DNA of 64,000 nucleotides from CBDAQD01 sp965275905 (GTDB taxonomy: Bacteria > Pseudomonadota > Alphaproteobacteria > Rhizobiales > JAJFHC01). A program made the position numbers and the translations under genes. Shown here piece after piece: positions 1 to 7,786 of the stretch (within the stretch, counting starts at the first letter, position 1; each line of letters starts with the position of its first letter). The notes below the pieces were generated by a model. That model did not search any database, was not told the origin of the DNA, and saw only the letters and a list, made by a program, of their open reading frames with translations. The stretch is taken from positions 32,271 to 96,270 of the forward strand of contig CBDHYJ010000014.1 in assembly GCA_965275905.1 (NCBI GenBank). Reading direction: 5' to 3'.

Positions 1-501
1 CTGAAGCCGGAATTCGAGAAGCGCAACTGCGCCGTTCTCGGCCTTAGCGTTGACCCGGTCGGACGCCATGATGAGTGGTCCGACGACATTCAGGAAGTCA
101 CCGGACATGCGCTGAACTTCCCTATGGTCGGCGACAGCGACCTGTCAATCGCAAAGCTCTACGGCATGCTTCCGGCCGAGGCTGTCGGCGGCAGCGGGTT
201 CCGCACCGCCGCCGACAACGCGACCGTCCGTACCGTCTTCGTTATCGGCCCGGACAAGAAGATTCGGCTCACAATCAGCTACCCGATGAGCACCGGGCGT
301 AACTTCCACGAAATCCTGCGGACGATCGACTCGCTGCAGTTGACGGCGCAGCACAAGGTCGCAACGCCGGTCAACTGGGAGCAGGGCGACGACGTGATCA
401 TTGTCCCGTCGGTATCGGATGACGATGCCAGGACCGCATTCCCGGAAGGCTGGAAAGCGCCGAAACCGTACATGCGGATCGTTCCGCAGCCGAAGCGGTA
501 A
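1..501 (+). CDS. 1-Cys peroxiredoxin, C-terminal part (5' end outside window)
   Basis: The reading frame is open from base 1 and stops at 501, so about 166 C-terminal residues are present. They include the VLGLSVDPVGRHDEW segment and the long C-terminal arm (PVNWEQGDDVIIVPSVSD) typical of the Prx6/1-Cys (AhpC/TSA) family. These enzymes reduce hydroperoxides in the cytoplasm. The N-terminal peroxidatic PxxxTxxC motif lies upstream and cannot be checked here. The family call rests on the C-terminal arm, which 2-Cys AhpC proteins lack. Confidence 0.9.
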   Translation: MKPEFEKRNCAVLGLSVDPVGRHDEWSDDIQEVTGHALNFPMVGDSDLSIAKLYGMLPAEAVGGSGFRTAADNATVRTVFVIGPDKKIRLTISYPMSTGRNFHEILRTIDSLQLTAQHKVATPVNWEQGDDVIIVPSVSDDDARTAFPEGWKAPKPYMRIVPQPKR

Positions 502-516
502 GGCGGAGCGTCAGAC

Positions 517-786
517 ATGTACTATCAGCAGTCACGCCCGTCTCTCTATCCGGAGACATTCCTGACCTGGGGTAATGGACTGGATCTGTCGCTTTTCGGT
601 CACGTGCATGCGTTTCTCGCTGCTCCGCTGCATGCATTTGAGCGGCACCGGCGTCGGAACCGGACACTGAGCATCCTGCGCTCTCTTGACGACCGAACGC
701 TCAAGGACATCGGCATTCACCGGTCCGAAATTCCTTCCATTGTCGAGGGGCTTGGCGATCTCGCCGGGCGCCGGGACCGCACCTGA
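517..786 (+). CDS. DUF1127 domain protein
   Basis: This 89-residue basic protein begins 16 bases after the peroxiredoxin stop, with a purine-rich ggcggag upstream. The C-terminal half carries the DUF1127 pattern: an arginine-rich helix followed by LRSLDDRTLKDIGIHRSEI. Small DUF1127 proteins of alphaproteobacteria have been linked to RNA turnover and to phosphate and stress responses, but the role of this one is unknown. It is longer than the minimal 45-50 residue form. The close spacing suggests co-transcription with the peroxiredoxin. Two more DUF1127 genes are in the window (40230 and 62277). Confidence 0.85.
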   Translation: MYYQQSRPSLYPETFLTWGNGLDLSLFGHVHAFLAAPLHAFERHRRRNRTLSILRSLDDRTLKDIGIHRSEIPSIVEGLGDLAGRRDRT

Positions 787-858
787 AGGCCTGCTGGTGC
801 CTGGCGGTCCCGGTGACCGCGGCACCGGCAATCAGAACTCAAAACGAGGAGAAAAGTT

Positions 859-1764
859 GTGTCTATTCGATATCTCTGCGCAGCGACATATGTCGCGGCT
901 ATCGCGGTCGGGGTCCATCCTGCCAAGGCCGGGGACTATGCTAATCCGCACCTTATGATCTCGGCGGATGAACTGTCTGCGGACATGGCGAACACCCGGA
1001 CTGGCAGGAATGCCGGTCTGGTGGTCTTCGATGTCCGGCCGGAAGCCGATTTTGCGAAGGGCCACATTCCCGGTGCGCTTCGCCTCGGGCCCAACGCGGT
1101 TGCGGATCCTGACTCGCCTGTTGCGGGGGCTCTGAGGTCGACAGCCGATCTTGCTGACCTCTTCAGCAATATGGGCGTCTCCGCGAACACGAAGGTTGTG
1201 CTCTACGACGGCCGCGGCGGTTTCCATGCCGCCCGCGTATTCTGGGTGCTGGAGTATCTCGGCCACCGCAACGTGAGCCTGCTGAATGGCGGCTACCAGA
1301 GCTGGACGCGAGGCAACAAGAAGGTCGGAACCGGTCGGGGCATTACGCCTGCCAGGGTGACCGCACGGTTCGCGCCTGCCCTGACGCCTCGTCGCGTTGC
1401 CAGCGCGGACTGGATCATGGAGCGCAGGAACGATGCCGAGACCCGTGTCGTCGACGTTCGTCCCGGCAAGCTCTACGCCAAGGGTCATATTCCGTGGGCC
1501 CGCAACATTCCCTGGAGCCAGAACCTGAAAAAGGATTTAACCATGCGTCCGGCTCGCGAACTGCGCGCTCATTTCGAGGCGCAGGGCATCACGCCGGACC
1601 GCAACATCGTCGTCCACTGCCAGAACGGTCTGGCATCTGCGCACAGCTACTTCGCCCTACGCCTTCTGGGTTATCCGCGCGTGCGCACCTATCACCGCTC
1701 ATGGGCTGAATGGGGGTCCGCCGAGGACCTTCCCAAGGCGGTGGCCGGCGGCAACGCCGGCTGA
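859..1764 (+). CDS. Exported tandem-rhodanese sulfurtransferase
   Basis: The 301-residue protein has a GTG start 8 bases after an AGGAG site and an N-terminal signal peptide ending near AKA-GDY. Two rhodanese domains follow. The first (about residues 35-140, FDVRPEADFAKGHIPGA) has Asp in place of the catalytic Cys (VVLYDGRGG). The second (about 185-295) has an active-site loop with Cys254 (HCQNGLAS). This is the 3-mercaptopyruvate/thiosulfate sulfurtransferase architecture, with the donor-specific activity unassigned. The signal peptide places it in the periplasm. It lies about 3.4 kb upstream of a YcaO/TfuA pair, and a functional link is only a possibility. Confidence 0.9.
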   Translation: MSIRYLCAATYVAAIAVGVHPAKAGDYANPHLMISADELSADMANTRTGRNAGLVVFDVRPEADFAKGHIPGALRLGPNAVADPDSPVAGALRSTADLADLFSNMGVSANTKVVLYDGRGGFHAARVFWVLEYLGHRNVSLLNGGYQSWTRGNKKVGTGRGITPARVTARFAPALTPRRVASADWIMERRNDAETRVVDVRPGKLYAKGHIPWARNIPWSQNLKKDLTMRPARELRAHFEAQGITPDRNIVVHCQNGLASAHSYFALRLLGYPRVRTYHRSWAEWGSAEDLPKAVAGGNAG

Positions 1765-1781
1765 AACCGGAAGTGATCATT

Positions 1782-1813
1782 TCGCCACGCGGGAACATAC
1801 CCTCGCGTGGCGA
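1782..1813. terminator. Hairpin between convergent genes
   Basis: Two perfect 10-base arms (TCGCCACGCG at 1782-1791 and CGCGTGGCGA at 1804-1813) enclose a 12-base loop. It lies 18 bases after the sulfurtransferase stop and 22 bases before the stop of the convergent minus-strand gene. There is no strong T-run on either side, so termination efficiency is uncertain. Confidence 0.5.
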
Positions 1814-1835
1814 TTGCCCCCGTTACGTCAGGTTA

Positions 1836-2462
1836 TCAGGTGGGTTCCGCGCTTGCGTGCAGATCCGGCACAAATCCTGCGGCAATCGTTCTGACGGTCG
1901 GTTTTGGCGTGAGCACCGGCAAATTGAGGTTTTTCGGTCGCGCAACGGCAGGCCCGTAACCGCCGAATGACCAGGGCAGGAGCCGGTCTCCCAGCACCAG
2001 GTGCGGTCGATCATCAAACCGCACCATCACGCCGTCCGGAAGGCCGCCGAGGTCGGCCTGATGCGTCTTCTGCGTTCTGTCGCGGTTGAGCCGATCGCCA
2101 TGCAGCACTGTGTCCATTTCATGCGCCTTGGGCCGCTCCGGCAGTCCGTGCGCCTCGGCCCAGGCATGCGCATAAGCCGTCGCGTCGGCCCGCCGGCATT
2201 CAAAGCACGGGCGGTGACCGGCGGCGAGCGCAGTCGGCTCATCGAGGAAGAACAGTTCCGTATAGCTGTTGGGTTGCATGAGCTGGCGCTGGCGCCCGCG
2301 AAACCGGGTCACGCAGATGATCCAGGCCCGGCTCGCCCAGCGGCGCCGCGTCAGTTTCCGCTCAGGCGTGTGGATGCGTCCGCCCCGGTTGCCCATGAAC
2401 GTGCCGCGTTCGGCAACCGCAAGGATCTGCCCTGTCGGGTCAACACGGTTCTGCAGGGGCAT
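1836..2462 (-). CDS. Conserved hypothetical protein (Ada-like Cys pair)
   Basis: This 208-residue protein has an ATG at 2462. It contains conserved-looking blocks: FMGNRGGRIH near residue 25, RRRWASRAWIICVTRF near 40-55, then LAAGHRPCFECRR near 80-92. The HRPCFECRR segment resembles the cysteine-bearing GxRPCxxCxP turn of Ada-type metal-binding domains, but the rest does not. I recall similar proteins as uncharacterised in rhizobia and related groups; no function is assigned. It has no signal peptide or membrane segment. It is transcribed towards the sulfurtransferase. Confidence 0.75.
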   Translation of the reverse strand: MPLQNRVDPTGQILAVAERGTFMGNRGGRIHTPERKLTRRRWASRAWIICVTRFRGRQRQLMQPNSYTELFFLDEPTALAAGHRPCFECRRADATAYAHAWAEAHGLPERPKAHEMDTVLHGDRLNRDRTQKTHQADLGGLPDGVMVRFDDRPHLVLGDRLLPWSFGGYGPAVARPKNLNLPVLTPKPTVRTIAAGFVPDLHASAEPT

Positions 2463-2701
2463 CGGTGAAGCTCGGCGCAGTGTAATCGGATGAAGGCTGT
2501 TTTACCTGAAGACGCCCGGTCCCAAAAGGACCGGTATAGAGCGGTGATCTTCGGGACAAGTGCTGAAGCGGAAATCCGCGTGCGAAATTCCTTCAGGTGG
2601 TACGGAATAAGTCCAGCGCTCGTACGTTGTAGGACGTCTGCGGTCGAGCTTGCGTCTGCGCGAGCCAGGGCCGCGGTTGTTCAACCAACGCGGATCGAGC
2701 C

Positions 2702-3703
2702 ATGGTGTATGACGGACCGGCCCGGCTTCCCGGCGGGCAAGCGGGCGAATGCAAGTCTTTGGACCCGGCGTCCGGGCTGCCTCCCGGAATAACCGATCCC
2801 TGGCCAGCGCGACATTCGCTGAAGGATTGTCCGGCCGGAACCGAGACCTCGAGAAAGATCCCGGTCGTGCTGGATGAACGCGCATTCGGAAAGCTGACCG
2901 TGCTTCGCGTGCCGCTCGATGCGGTGCCCGGTGTGTCGGGCCTTACGGCGCTGGTCTATTGCCCCGGCGGGTATTCGCCCGGAATGCCTGTGGTCTTCGT
3001 CATGCACGGCATCTATCGGGATCCCTGGAATTACCTGGAATCCTGGGTCGGCCTCGCCGAACATCACGGCTTCGTGCTGGTCGTGCCGGAATTCCCGCGT
3101 TCCGACTGGCCGACCAACCGGCAGTACAACCTCGGCAATGTTCGCGCCAAAGGAGGTGCGGACGTGTCGGCCGGCGCCTGGAGTTTCACGGCGCTTGACC
3201 GGGTGTTCGACGCCGTATGCGAGCACTTTCAGCTGCGGACGCGCACGTTCAGCATGTACGGACATTCTGCGGGCGCACAGTTCGTGCACCGCTACGTGCT
3301 CCATACCGGTGGCGCTCGCGTCGACCGGGCCGTTTCGGCCAATGCCGGGTGGTACATGACGCCGGACCAGACGGTCCGCTATCCCTATGGCATCGCCGAT
3401 CTTCCCATCGACTGGGAGATGCTGCGCGCGGCGTTTGAGACCCGCCTGATCGTACTGCTGGGCGAAAAGGACAATGACCCCCGCTCGCGCAATCTGCGCA
3501 CCCAGAGGCGCGCTATGGCGCAGGGACCGCATCGGTTCGCCAGAGGCCGGCACTTCATGAAATCGGCCGAAGCCGTCGCCGCGGCGATGGGACTGCCATT
3601 GAACTGGCGGCTCAAGACGGTTCCCGAGGTCGGGCACAATGACAGGGCGATTGCGCCTCATGGCTGTGCAGCGCTTTTCGGCACCGTTCATCATCAGGAG
3701 TGA
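2702..3703 (+). CDS. Alpha/beta hydrolase
   Basis: In this 333-residue protein a beta strand leads to VVFVMHGIYRDPWNYLE (oxyanion region), then the nucleophile elbow GHSAG with Ser189. A likely acid in LLGEKDNDP and a likely catalytic His in EVGHNDRAI follow in the usual order, completing a hydrolase triad. Substrate is unknown; the overall shape resembles esterases and PHB-depolymerase-like enzymes. The first 40 residues are low in structure and no signal peptide is visible. The Shine-Dalgarno before 2702 is weak, so translation might begin further downstream. It stands alone between divergent and downstream genes. Confidence 0.8.
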   Translation: MVYDGPARLPGGQAGECKSLDPASGLPPGITDPWPARHSLKDCPAGTETSRKIPVVLDERAFGKLTVLRVPLDAVPGVSGLTALVYCPGGYSPGMPVVFVMHGIYRDPWNYLESWVGLAEHHGFVLVVPEFPRSDWPTNRQYNLGNVRAKGGADVSAGAWSFTALDRVFDAVCEHFQLRTRTFSMYGHSAGAQFVHRYVLHTGGARVDRAVSANAGWYMTPDQTVRYPYGIADLPIDWEMLRAAFETRLIVLLGEKDNDPRSRNLRTQRRAMAQGPHRFARGRHFMKSAEAVAAAMGLPLNWRLKTVPEVGHNDRAIAPHGCAALFGTVHHQE

Positions 3704-3892
3704 AGCGCTCCATTGACCGCGATACCAGATTGCCGCCTGCGCCATCCTCCACTCGCGCGGAGCCAATGGTGCCGATTCCGTGGCGGATCACATTTTATGG
3801 CCGGGTCTTCGATAGTTTTCTTATCGTGAAATGACGAAATCCTCCTGCGAGTTCAGCGCGTAATCCCGGCTACCGAAACAATGGAGGAGTTC

Positions 3893-4378
3893 ATGTCCAA
3901 ACTTCGTTCAGCACTCTTTGCCGCTGCTCTTGCGGTCCCGATGGCTCTCAGCGCCGTAACCGCCAAGGCGGCGGATATCGTCGATACCGCGGTCAGCGCC
4001 GGATCGTTCAAGACCCTGGTCGCTGCCGTAAAGGCGGGCGGTCTGGTTGACACGCTCAAGGGTGACGGCCCGTTCACTGTGTTCGCGCCGACGGATGAGG
4101 CCTTCGCCAAGCTTCCGGCAGGTACTGTCGAAGACTTGCTGAAGCCTGAAAACAAGGAAAAGCTGGTGTCGATCCTGACCTACCACGTCATCCCCGGCAA
4201 GGTGATGTCTGGCGACATCGCCGGCAAGGAAATGATGGTCAAGACTGTCCAGGGCGGTGAAGCAAAGGTCAACGCCACGTCTGGCGTGATGATCGACAGC
4301 GCCAAGGTGGTGAAGGCCGATATCGAGGCCAGCAATGGCGTGATTCATGTCATCGATGCGGTCATCCTGCCGAAATGA
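3893..4378 (+). CDS. Exported fasciclin-domain protein
   Basis: The start is taken at 3893 because GGAGG lies 6-10 bases upstream; an earlier in-frame ATG at 3881 would bury that site. The 161-residue product has a clear signal peptide (LFAAALAVPMALSAVTAKA-AD) and one fasciclin (FAS1) domain with the hallmark VFAPTDEAFAKLP and the C-terminal YHVIPGKV and NGVIHVIDAVILP segments. FAS1 proteins act in adhesion or matrix contacts. This one is probably periplasmic or secreted, since no membrane anchor follows. It has its own terminator. Confidence 0.93.
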   Translation: MSKLRSALFAAALAVPMALSAVTAKAADIVDTAVSAGSFKTLVAAVKAGGLVDTLKGDGPFTVFAPTDEAFAKLPAGTVEDLLKPENKEKLVSILTYHVIPGKVMSGDIAGKEMMVKTVQGGEAKVNATSGVMIDSAKVVKADIEASNGVIHVIDAVILPK

Positions 4379-4420
4379 TGAGTGCTGAATGACGCCGCAG
4401 CCCTGCGGCCGATCAGCCAG

Positions 4421-4454
4421 AAAGGCCGGACTCTTCGGAGACCGGCCTTTTTTC
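4421..4454 (+). terminator. Rho-independent terminator of the fasciclin gene
   Basis: The stem AAGGCCGG/CCGGCCTT encloses a loop around ACTCTTCGGAGA and runs directly into a T-run at 4448-4453. It lies 43 bases after the fasciclin stop. The A-rich start of the stem could let it also serve the convergent minus-strand gene ending at 4481. Confidence 0.85.
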
Positions 4455-4480
4455 ATTCCGGCTTTCGGCGGCAATGCCGT

Positions 4481-4975
4481 TCAGCCGCACAGGCGCGGCC
4501 GGCCCGCATCGGTTCCGCTTCGGCCGTGGATCATGACATCGAGCCCGGCCCAATAGGCCGCGGCCTCGCACATCGGGCAGGGCCGGGACGACGAATACAT
4601 GATGTGCCCGGAAAGGTTGCGCGATCCGATCCGGCGGGCGGCGTCCCGTATTGCCTCCATTTCGGCATGGGCGGTCGGATCACCATTGGTCACGACGCGG
4701 CTGGGAGCTTGCCCAACGATCTTGCCAGATCCGTCGACAATCACGGCGCCATAGCCCTGATCGCCGGCCGCGGTCGCCTGGTCGCGCATTACAAAGGCAC
4801 GGTCTATGAAGGCCTTTCGGGACGGTGAGCCCGGCTGCGGGATTGCCTCGACCGCATGTGCATCCCTTGCGCCGGACACAAGGGCTGTCGTTGAGCCCAT
4901 CAATGCGGCCCCTGTTCCCAGCAGGCGCCGCCGGCTGATCGATTCGCCCTCATTTCTGCGTCTCATGACGTGCAC
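4481..4975 (-). CDS. Tat-exported cytidine/deoxycytidylate-type deaminase
   Basis: The 164-residue protein starts with a twin-arginine signal (SRRRLLGTGAALM) followed by a hydrophobic stretch and an AHA cleavage region near residue 40. The zinc deaminase core follows: HAEME (about residue 103) and PCPMCEAAA (about 132). The domain matches the guanine deaminase/TadA branch of the CDA superfamily in layout. Those enzymes are normally cytoplasmic, so export of a folded zinc enzyme is unusual. The C-terminus is short (ends GRPRLCG), lacking the usual final helices. Substrate unknown. It is divergent from the ycaO gene. Confidence 0.85.
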   Translation of the reverse strand: MHVMRRRNEGESISRRRLLGTGAALMGSTTALVSGARDAHAVEAIPQPGSPSRKAFIDRAFVMRDQATAAGDQGYGAVIVDGSGKIVGQAPSRVVTNGDPTAHAEMEAIRDAARRIGSRNLSGHIMYSSSRPCPMCEAAAYWAGLDVMIHGRSGTDAGRPRLCG

Positions 4976-5156
4976 CTCGCTGTTTCCGAAAGCACAAACG
5001 GTGGCACCGGCCAGGGGTTTGCGTCAATCCTGTCTGCGCGCTCCAGGCGGGTAATTCATTCCCGCTTGGCATTTCCGCGCGGGTCTCGCAGACTGCCGTT
5101 ATGACGTTGAAAAGACGAACAATTCGGGCGCTGATGGTGTGCTTCAGGGGTGCGGT

Positions 5157-6410
5157 ATGACGGCTGATCCGCTCGATCTGCTGCGGCGGGCCTTGGACGG
5201 GCCGACGGTTCCGAAGACATATCGCGGTGGCAGTCACCGCACGGTCGAGCCGGCCGAAACGATCGAACGCGTCAGGGCGCGCATGGCGCATATGGGCATC
5301 ACGCGGATCGCCGATGTCACCGGCCTCGACCGGATCGGCATCCCCGTCATCATGGTTTGCAGGCCGAATTCGCGTTCCGTGGCCGTATCCCAAGGCAAGG
5401 GACTGACCCGCGATGCCGCCGTGGCCTCCGGGTTGATGGAGTCGGCGGAGACCTATCATGCTGAGCATATCCGGCTGCCGCTCATTGAGACGAGCTTAAG
5501 GGGCGCGTCGAGGAGAGGGCAGGTCATCGACGTCGGCGGGCTGCCCTCGGTCGCGGGCAGCCGCTTTCATGAAGATCTTGAAATCGCTTGGCTTGAGGGT
5601 CTCGATCTCATGGGTGGCGGCCGCATGCTTCTGCCCTACGAAGTGGTGCGCGCCAATTTCACGCTGCCGCGCCCGGCCGGCTCCGGATGTTTCGATGCGA
5701 GCACCAATGGGCTGGCGTCGGGCAACCATCTGCTGGAAGCGGTCTGCCACGGCATCTGCGAGGTCGTAGAGAGGGATGCGACGACGCTGTGGAACCGGCT
5801 TGACCGAAAACATCGCCGCATGACCGGGCTGGATCCCGATACCGTCGATGACAAGGCCTGCCGCGAAGCGCTCGAACGTCTCGACGAGTCCGGGTTCGCC
5901 GTCGCACTTTGGGACACGACGAGCAATGTCGGAGTGCCTGCCTGTTTTGCGGTCATACTCGATACCCGGGTCGAACAGGCACATATCGGCGTTGGCGCCG
6001 GTTGCCATCCTGAACCCGGCATCGCGCTCCTGCGGGCGATTACGGAAGCCGTGCAGGTTCGCACCACGTACATCTCGGGCGCCCGCGACGATATTTCTCC
6101 CGCGGAATACGAAGTGCCGGAACTTGAGCGCCGGAGAAACTGGGCGAGGGGCATGGTGGCAGGCCATCGGCCCGCGCGCGCATTTCGCGACACGGCGGGC
6201 CTTGCGGCGCCGACATTCAACGAGGACCTGGATTGGCTTCTCGATCGGCTCGCCGCAGCCGGCATTGACCAGGTCGTCTCCGTCGATCTCACGCATGACG
6301 ACATCGGCATTCCGGTTGTCCGAACGGTGATTCCCGGACTCGAGGGGCTGGACGACCATGAGGACTACGTGCCCGGACGGCGGGCCCGTTGGCTGGAGCG
6401 GACGGCATGA
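5157..6410 (+). CDS. YcaO-domain ATP-dependent peptide-modifying enzyme
   Basis: The chosen ATG at 5157 has an AGGGG site 7 bases upstream; a GTG at 5139 would add six residues. The 417-residue protein carries YcaO signatures in order: QGKG at 79-82 with the ATP/Mg glutamates of MESAE (95, 98), GLASGN with ICEVVERDA (E202, E205), and TEAVQVR (E297, R302) followed by GARDD. YcaO enzymes activate a backbone amide with ATP to form azolines, thioamides or amidines. The C-terminus (WLERTA) lacks the PxPxP tail common in azoline-forming members, and the next gene is tfuA, the pairing seen in thioamide-forming systems. Product here is inferred, not shown. Confidence 0.92.
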   Translation: MTADPLDLLRRALDGPTVPKTYRGGSHRTVEPAETIERVRARMAHMGITRIADVTGLDRIGIPVIMVCRPNSRSVAVSQGKGLTRDAAVASGLMESAETYHAEHIRLPLIETSLRGASRRGQVIDVGGLPSVAGSRFHEDLEIAWLEGLDLMGGGRMLLPYEVVRANFTLPRPAGSGCFDASTNGLASGNHLLEAVCHGICEVVERDATTLWNRLDRKHRRMTGLDPDTVDDKACREALERLDESGFAVALWDTTSNVGVPACFAVILDTRVEQAHIGVGAGCHPEPGIALLRAITEAVQVRTTYISGARDDISPAEYEVPELERRRNWARGMVAGHRPARAFRDTAGLAAPTFNEDLDWLLDRLAAAGIDQVVSVDLTHDDIGIPVVRTVIPGLEGLDDHEDYVPGRRARWLERTA

Positions 6411-7759
6411 CAACCGTGCTCTTCGTCGGGCCCAGCCTCACGCAGGCCGACCTGGCAGGCCTTGACGGATTTGAGCTCCGGCCGCCCGTGGCCCAGGGAG
6501 ATGTCTTTGAAGCGGCACGTATCTCGCCGGTCGCGATGGGCATTATCGACGGCTATTTTCACGGTGTCCCGGCGGTCTGGCACAAGGAGATCCTGTGGGC
6601 CATGGACCAGGGGATTCACGTCTTCGGCGCTGCGAGCATGGGGGCACTTAGGGCGGCGGAACTCCACTCTTTCGGCATGCGCGGTATTGGTCGCATCTTC
6701 GAGGACTTTCGCGACGGCGTGCTGTCGGATGACGATGAAGTCGCGGTCCTGCACGGACCTCGGGAGGCCGGGTTCGTGACCGTGACGGAGCCTATGGTCA
6801 ATGTGCGGGCGACGATGGCGCGTGCCGTTGAGGGCGGGGTGGTCTCGGACGGCGAGGCGGCTCGCGTCCTCGAACTGGCGAAGGGGCAGTACTACGAGGA
6901 GCGGACCTGGGAAACGATACTGACTGCCGCCGGGTCAGGGGCTTTCGACATTCCGGTTTCCGGCTTGCGGGACTGGCTTGCTACCGGGCGTGTAGACCAG
7001 AAGCGCAGCGACGCTCTGGAGCTTGTCGGCGCAATGCGGGCGTTCGTGGCAAGCGATCCTGATCGGGCGGCCGTGGACTACACTTTCGAGTTCACTGAAA
7101 TGTGGGCCGGCGCGCCGTGGAACGATACGGCAAGACAGGGCGGCGGGCCCGAAGCCTCACGTGATTTCGAAGGTATTCTTGATGAACTGCGTCTCGAAGG
7201 TGACGCCTGGTTCGAGCGGCAGGCGCGTGCGGTGGACGCTGCACTTGACCGTGGCGAGATCGAGCCGTCGACGGAATCCGCGGACCGGGACGCCGTCATG
7301 GCGGAACTCAATGCGTTTCGCCGGCGACACGGTCTCGGCCGGCGCAGCGATGTCGAGGCCTGGGCGAGGGACAATGGCATGGACCTCGCCGGTGTTGAGC
7401 AGATGGTGACCGAGCAGGCGAACAGGCGTCTCCTGGTCCGCGGCAATGCCGGCAGGTTCAATCAGCTCATCCTCGAACAGCTAATGCAGGACGCAGCAGA
7501 ATACGAGCGACTGTCCCGCCGCAGCGATCACAAGGCGAAGGTCCTGGGTTCGGCGGCCGGGGCCACGGCGGAGGCAGCCTCCCTATCGGACAGTCTTCTC
7601 TTCGAGTGGTACTTTCGCGACCGGCTCGGGCGCGATGTGCCGCAGCGGCCTGATGACTATGCCCGGGACCTCGGACTTGCCGGCCGCCGGCAACTTGCTG
7701 CCTTGTTGCAGGACGAAGCTGATTATCTGAAGATACTGTCGGAAACCGAGAACGGGTGA
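6407..7759 (+). CDS. TfuA-like protein with long C-terminal extension
   Basis: The ATG at 6407 overlaps the ycaO stop (ATGA), implying translational coupling. Residues 1 to about 210 form the TfuA core: VLFVGPSL at the start, GIIDGYFHGVPAVWHKEILWA, and the hallmark FGAASMGALRAAEL at 73-86. TfuA partners of YcaO are thought to help deliver sulfur in thioamide formation. After the core come about 240 mostly helical, charged residues, including RRHGLGRRSDVEAWARDNGMD and LEQLMQDAAEYERL. The 450-residue total is roughly twice a minimal TfuA protein. The extension may bind substrate or partner proteins, but this is inference. Confidence 0.9.
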   Translation: MTTVLFVGPSLTQADLAGLDGFELRPPVAQGDVFEAARISPVAMGIIDGYFHGVPAVWHKEILWAMDQGIHVFGAASMGALRAAELHSFGMRGIGRIFEDFRDGVLSDDDEVAVLHGPREAGFVTVTEPMVNVRATMARAVEGGVVSDGEAARVLELAKGQYYEERTWETILTAAGSGAFDIPVSGLRDWLATGRVDQKRSDALELVGAMRAFVASDPDRAAVDYTFEFTEMWAGAPWNDTARQGGGPEASRDFEGILDELRLEGDAWFERQARAVDAALDRGEIEPSTESADRDAVMAELNAFRRRHGLGRRSDVEAWARDNGMDLAGVEQMVTEQANRRLLVRGNAGRFNQLILEQLMQDAAEYERLSRRSDHKAKVLGSAAGATAEAASLSDSLLFEWYFRDRLGRDVPQRPDDYARDLGLAGRRQLAALLQDEADYLKILSETENG

Positions 7760-7786
7760 CGCGCGATCGGCGGGGTTTGGTGACGC

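Noticed and set aside
2516..2534. Small hairpin CCGGTCC/GGACCGG
   Set aside because: It lies between divergent genes far from either start and has no T-run, so no role can be argued.
2681..3766. Minus-strand open frame of 361 codons over the alpha/beta hydrolase
   Set aside because: Shadow of a gene with a full GHSAG triad on the other strand; the antisense protein is Arg/His-rich without motifs.
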